This document shows positions 49,506 to 52,656 of a stretch of DNA of 52,656 nt, one piece after another (the first letter of the stretch is position 1; every line of letters starts with the position of its first letter). Position numbers and translations under genes: made by a program. The stretch is from the NCBI GenBank assembly GCA_043797735.1, contig JAZDPH010000044.1, positions 1 through 52,656 of the forward strand, written 5' to 3'. This stretch comes from BS750m-G77 sp043797735 (GTDB lineage: Bacteria > Omnitrophota > Gorgyraeia > Gygaellales > Profunditerraquicolaceae). Below the pieces are notes generated by a model that was given only the letters and a program-made list of their open reading frames with translations, did no database searches and was not told the DNA's origin.

Positions 49506-50792
49506 TTAGAGGCGGGAAAAAATCTTATCTACGTAACGTAAATAATAATTCAAGTCAAATATTTTATCCAGTTCCCGGCGGCTAAGGTATTTCGGCAGCT
49601 CCTTGTCCCTTAAAAGGTTGTCTTTAAACTGCGAATTGCTTCTCCAGGTCCGCATCGCGCAGCGCTGGACCAGGTCATAGGCCTTCTGGCGCCTCAGGCC
49701 CTTATCCATCAGCGCCAAAAGCACCCTCTGGGAAAAAATCAACCCGCGCGTGCGCGCCAGGTTAGCGAGCATATTATCGGGGTAAACGTTTAGCCCGTCC
49801 ATAACTTCAATAAATTTATTCAGCATATAGTCAAGTGTCACTGCCGCGTCCGGCAGGATCACCCGCTCAACAGAAGAGTGAGAGATATCGCGCTCATGCC
49901 AGAGGGCAACGTTTTCCATCGCACTTAAGGCATGCCCGCGCAAAAGCCGGGACAGGCCGCAGATGCGCTCGCAGATAACCGGGTTGCGTTTATGCGGCAT
50001 CGCCGAGGAGCCCTTCTGGCCTTTAGTAAAAGGCTCTTCCGCCTCCAGCACCTCGGTCCTCTGCAGGTGGCGTATCTCAAGGGCGAATTTCTCTAAGGAC
50101 GAGCCGATAACGGCTAAAGTTGAAACATACTGGGCATAGATATCCCGGGATATAACCTGAGTAGAAACCTTTGCCGGCCGGAGCCCGAGTTTCCCGCAGA
50201 CGTAGGCCTCAACCTTCGGGTCGGTATTGGCATAGGTCCCCACTGCCCCGGAGATTTTGCCTACGGAGACCTCTTCTGCTGTCCGGCGCATACGCGCCAG
50301 GTTGCGCTCTGTCTCATCATACCAGAGGGCCAGCTTAAGCCCGAAGGTCGTCGGCTCGGCATGCACCCCGTGGGTACGGCCTACGCAGGCCATCTCCTTA
50401 TACCTGACTGCCTTGCTGCGCAGGAGGATGGAAAGTTTTTTCAGGTCTTTTATTAAGATTTCGCAGGCGGCTTTTAACTGCACGCCTAAGGTAGTATCAA
50501 GGATATCCGAGGAGGTCAAGCCGATGTGCAGATATTTGGCGTCGGGGCCGATGCTTTCGGCGACGTTATTGACAAAGGCTACTATATCATGGCGGGTCTT
50601 TTCTTCAATGAGGTTGATCCTGCGGATATTGAATTTTGCTTTTTTCTTGATTCTCTTGACTGCTGCGGGCGGGACTTTCTTTTGTTTTGCAAGCGCTTCC
50701 AGGACAAAGAGTTCAATGTTCAGCATCGTCTGGAACTTAAACTCCTCCTGCCAAATGCTGCCCATTTCTAGAAGGGTGTAACGTTGGATCAT
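49506..50792 (-). CDS. purB: adenylosuccinate lyase PurB
   Basis: Acts twice in purine synthesis, releasing fumarate from SAICAR and adenylosuccinate. 428 residues: HDIVAFVNNVAE, LHIGLTSSDILDT, CVGRTHGVHAEPTTFG and QKGSSAMPHKRNPVICERI, the fumarase/aspartase superfamily signature with its flexible serine loop. The ATG follows GAGGGG, and a good promoter lies in the gap upstream. Confidence 0.96.
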   Translation of the reverse strand: MIQRYTLLEMGSIWQEEFKFQTMLNIELFVLEALAKQKKVPPAAVKRIKKKAKFNIRRINLIEEKTRHDIVAFVNNVAESIGPDAKYLHIGLTSSDILDTTLGVQLKAACEILIKDLKKLSILLRSKAVRYKEMACVGRTHGVHAEPTTFGLKLALWYDETERNLARMRRTAEEVSVGKISGAVGTYANTDPKVEAYVCGKLGLRPAKVSTQVISRDIYAQYVSTLAVIGSSLEKFALEIRHLQRTEVLEAEEPFTKGQKGSSAMPHKRNPVICERICGLSRLLRGHALSAMENVALWHERDISHSSVERVILPDAAVTLDYMLNKFIEVMDGLNVYPDNMLANLARTRGLIFSQRVLLALMDKGLRRQKAYDLVQRCAMRTWRSNSQFKDNLLRDKELPKYLSRRELDKIFDLNYYLRYVDKIFSRL

Positions 50793-50849
50793 GCTTACTG
50801 CCCCTCGATGAATCCCAAGAAGCGCGGGATGGATTTAACCGGAAATTAT

Positions 50850-50878
50850 AGTATAACAGATAATATCCCGTTTAGCAA
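50850..50878 (-). promoter_or_regulatory. promoter of purB
   Basis: On the minus strand, TTGCTA (50873-50878) and TATACT (50850-50855) are separated by 17 bases. The leader would be about 50 bases. It allows purB and the purine operon to be started apart from the small gene at 50898. Confidence 0.6.
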
Positions 50879-50897
50879 ATAAAAAATACGGCCTCTT

Positions 50898-51140
50898 TTA
50901 ATCCTTGCAATGGCAGGCTTCTGCTGGTTCCCGGAAGGAATGCCTTGAGGTTAATTCCGTATATTCCTGGGACTTATGAAGATTAAGCCAGATGTTGCCG
51001 TAGGCGCGGATCCACTCCATCGCCGCCCTGTCCTTGCCGATATCCCGGCCTACTTTCTCGCTCTCAATCCATTTATAGCGTTCAATCTCGGCTACCACCC
51101 GAGGGTCGTCCAATAATTTAAGCAATAAAAGTATACGCAT
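50898..51140 (-). CDS. small conserved protein of unknown function
   Basis: 80 residues, no membrane segment. The start MRILLLLKLLDDPRVVAEIERYKWIESEKVGRDIG and WIRAYGNIWL form a helical pattern that looks conserved rather than random, and the tail ends ACHCKD with two close cysteines. No function is recognised. AGGG lies five bases before the ATG. It precedes purB on the same strand, with its own strong promoter and a leader of about 165 bases. Confidence 0.6.
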   Translation of the reverse strand: MRILLLLKLLDDPRVVAEIERYKWIESEKVGRDIGKDRAAMEWIRAYGNIWLNLHKSQEYTELTSRHSFREPAEACHCKD

Positions 51141-51155
51141 ATATGCCCTTTTAGC

Positions 51156-51178
51156 CCCGGAGACAATACTGCTCCGGG
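51156..51178 (-). promoter_or_regulatory. hairpin in the leader of the small gene
   Basis: CCCGGAG (51156-51162) pairs with CTCCGGG (51172-51178) around a 9-base loop, just before the ribosome binding site of the gene at 50898. With the promoter near 51314 this gives a long structured leader, a possible site for attenuation. No known riboswitch class was recognised. Confidence 0.5.
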
Positions 51179-51313
51179 TTAGAATTTGATTTTGTTTTTT
51201 TGTATAGTTGCGGAAACTTACTCTTTGTGCGGGTCAGAGGAAGGTTAAATATATGAATACGTTTTAATGCATTAACTTCCCAAACTCTTCCCTGCCCCGA
51301 TAAACGCGAAAAC

Positions 51314-51341
51314 AATATATCACCGGCAAAAATTTTGTCAA
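51314..51341 (-). promoter_or_regulatory. strong sigma-70-type promoter in the 51141-51447 gap
   Basis: On the minus strand, TTGACA (51336-51341) and TATATT (51314-51319) are separated by 16 bases. The gap otherwise holds the long leader, its hairpin and the repeat at 51360-51439, with no gene. Confidence 0.65.
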
Positions 51342-51359
51342 GAAATTATTTCGTGGAGC

Positions 51360-51439
51360 GTCATTGCGAGGAGGGCGAAGCCCGACGAAGCAATCCCTTT
51401 TTGAGATTGCTTCGCTCGCTAGTGCTCGCTCGCAATGAC
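51360..51439. repeat. GTCATTGCGA palindromic repeat, copy 2
   Basis: Starts GTCATTGCGAGGAG and ends CGCAATGAC, with GAAGCAATCCC and GAGATTGCTTCG as inner arms. It is the same kind as 34655-34727. It lies just after the GH94 stop codon and could act as its terminator. Confidence 0.85.
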
Positions 51440-51447
51440 AAAATGCC

Positions 51448-52656
51448 TTAGCCTAACTTTATATCCAGGCGGTTTAATTTGTTATGCGGAAGCCTGATGA
51501 TTATCCTGCGGCTAAGTAGAAAAGAATTTTGCTTTTTTACTTCAAGGTTGAAGCCGTTTAGCGAGGCGCCAGTTATTTTGTAGCGGCCGTAGGGGAGCAT
51601 TTTGGGATTGGAGAAATTAACTTGCAGGGGCCGGCCGGCAAAGGATCTTTTAATGCTTACGGCCTTTGCGCCCTTAAACTGCTCGAGTGACAGTTTCGGC
51701 TCAATCAACAAATCCCCGCATTGCCCCTTTACCCCGAATGCCCCGGTCAAAAGCGTGAGCACAAACCAACTGGCAGAGCCGGTAAGATACGAATACATCC
51801 CCCTGCCCTCTGCGTCAAAATACTCGGGGAGACAAGGATAAATCTTGCACTTCTCTGTATCGGTTGACATCCTGTATATGGAATCTAAGGCGCGCCAGCC
51901 CTCTTTTACAAATCCCCTTTGGTATAAGGCATAGGCCAGCATCACCACCATATGGTTAAAGAAAGCGCCGTTCTCCTTGTTGCCGTAGGCAAAAGAAAAT
52001 GCCCTGCCCAAGTCGTGCTGCTCTTCCTGGAAATCGGTATTTAAGTGATAGCCTTTGAATTTCTTATCAAAAAGGTATCTTTCAGCGTTTTTTAAGATAT
52101 CGGCTATCTGTTCATTAGTGGCTGTTCCGCTCATTATCGGAAAAACCTGCGAGGCAAGCATCATCCTTAGCCGGCCGCCTCTTCTGCCTTCAACGCGCCT
52201 TGCCTTATTATCGTAATAGCCGTTAAAGAAACCCTCCTTTAACCACTCCCTGCGTCGGATATGCTCACGCATCCAGGAGGACTTCTCCGTTAAATTGGCG
52301 GCCAGCAGTAAACTTTTTATCCGTACTTTTCTGCCGGAAAGGCCGAATTTTGTCTTTGCCAAATATGCATTGAGTAGTTTATTTTTCTTAGCGGGGCTGG
52401 CGTAATTTTCCCTGCACAGAAGCATCTTCATCTCCGCGGCAATTTCAACGTCCTTACTGCCTGACTTTAACAGGAGCCCGGCCAAAAGCTGGAGGTTATG
52501 CGCGTACATACTGCTGAAGGCAACACTCTCTCCGTTCTCCTTGGCCATATCAAGGCCGTCATTCCAGTCTGCCCCTTCAAGGCGCAGATGGTTGTGTGAG
52601 CCGACGTTAAAAAACTGCGTCAGGCTCTGCACTAAAAGGTGCTCAAAGACCGTGCC
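51448..52656 (-). CDS. GH94 family glycoside phosphorylase/cyclic glucan-type protein, C-terminal part
   Basis: Open to the right window edge, so the N-terminus is missing; about 402 residues are seen. RLEGADWNDGLDMA near the beginning carries the general-acid aspartate of glycoside hydrolase family 94, and YRMSTDTEKCKIYPCLPEYFDAEGRGMYSYLTGSASWFV and LLIEPKLSLEQF are typical of the C-terminal (alpha/alpha)6 barrel and tail. Members are cellobiose or chitobiose phosphorylases, or the phosphorylase domain of NdvB-like cyclic beta-1,2-glucan synthases. Which one cannot be told without the N-terminus. A GTG at 52632 could be mistaken for the start but the frame continues past it. Confidence 0.88.
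   Translation of the reverse strand, partial: GTVFEHLLVQSLTQFFNVGSHNHLRLEGADWNDGLDMAKENGESVAFSSMYAHNLQLLAGLLLKSGSKDVEIAAEMKMLLCRENYASPAKKNKLLNAYLAKTKFGLSGRKVRIKSLLLAANLTEKSSWMREHIRRREWLKEGFFNGYYDNKARRVEGRRGGRLRMMLASQVFPIMSGTATNEQIADILKNAERYLFDKKFKGYHLNTDFQEEQHDLGRAFSFAYGNKENGAFFNHMVVMLAYALYQRGFVKEGWRALDSIYRMSTDTEKCKIYPCLPEYFDAEGRGMYSYLTGSASWFVLTLLTGAFGVKGQCGDLLIEPKLSLEQFKGAKAVSIKRSFAGRPLQVNFSNPKMLPYGRYKITGASLNGFNLEVKKQNSFLLSRRIIIRLPHNKLNRLDIKLG

Noticed and set aside
51141..51313. Purine or c-di-GMP riboswitch in the leader of the 80-residue gene
   Set aside because: No conserved core of either class could be matched by eye; kept only as an unassigned structured leader.
52632..52632. GTG as start codon of the GH94 gene
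   Set aside because: The frame stays open to the window edge and matches the family upstream of that codon, so the gene is simply cut by the edge.

Overview
The window reads as one contiguous piece of chromosome from an uncultivated diderm bacterium. It has Kdo, heptose and lipid A genes, an LptB/LptC/LptA exporter, AsmA-like and beta-barrel envelope proteins, and also SpoVG, NrdR and a Ski2-like helicase. Gene content, fused envelope genes and short-tandem-repeat arrays fit Omnitrophota (Candidatus Omnitrophica) or a close relative. This placement is inference; there is no rRNA or other phylogenetic marker to settle it. All genes but one lie on the minus strand, usually with 4-nt ATGA overlaps or gaps of a few bases, so the text below runs from high to low coordinates within each operon.

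Region 1 (1-6650) is a Kdo/heptose and LPS-export operon: a deoxyhypusine-synthase-like unknown, rfaE1, kdsB, kdsA, kdsD, kdsC, an LptC-LptA fusion and lptB (cut by the window edge). Region 2 (6660-7890) is a small foreign-looking patch: an AT-rich gene with a -1 frameshift, flanked by two related, inverted, strongly structured repeat elements of about 180-200 bp. Region 3 (7889-20212) is a second LPS operon: waaA, a STAS-PilZ protein, lpxK, an LpxL-like acyltransferase fused to an ELM1-like domain, a GT4-GT9 fusion, a GT4, a NodB-like deacetylase, a GT9 and a tandem GT9-GT9 protein.

Region 4 (20234-27076) is housekeeping: xerC, topA, dprA, aroK, spoVG, aroC and a secreted nuclease. Region 5 (27143-31140) holds the only plus-strand gene (the Ski2-like helicase) and, converging on it, an AbrB-RelE toxin-antitoxin pair followed by yjbQ and a macro-NUDIX fusion. 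Region 6 (31180-36637) has a beta-barrel protein, an AsmA-like protein, a CCA-adding/poly(A) polymerase-type enzyme and a bifunctional nuclease. Region 7 (36656-51140) is nucleotide and one-carbon metabolism: purB, purL, a LOG protein, a PurF-like protein without its N-terminal cysteine, purM, purD, purE, a Sua5-phosphatase fusion, rpiB, glyA, comEB and nrdR. The window ends inside a GH94 gene.

Three things stand out. Heptanucleotide (less often hexanucleotide) tandem arrays lie between genes and in frame inside topA, purD, purM and a heptosyltransferase, where one array sits exactly at a gene-fusion joint. The paired structured elements of region 2 show compensatory changes in a hairpin. Domain fusions are unusually dense. 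No tRNA, rRNA, CRISPR array or complete insertion sequence was seen.
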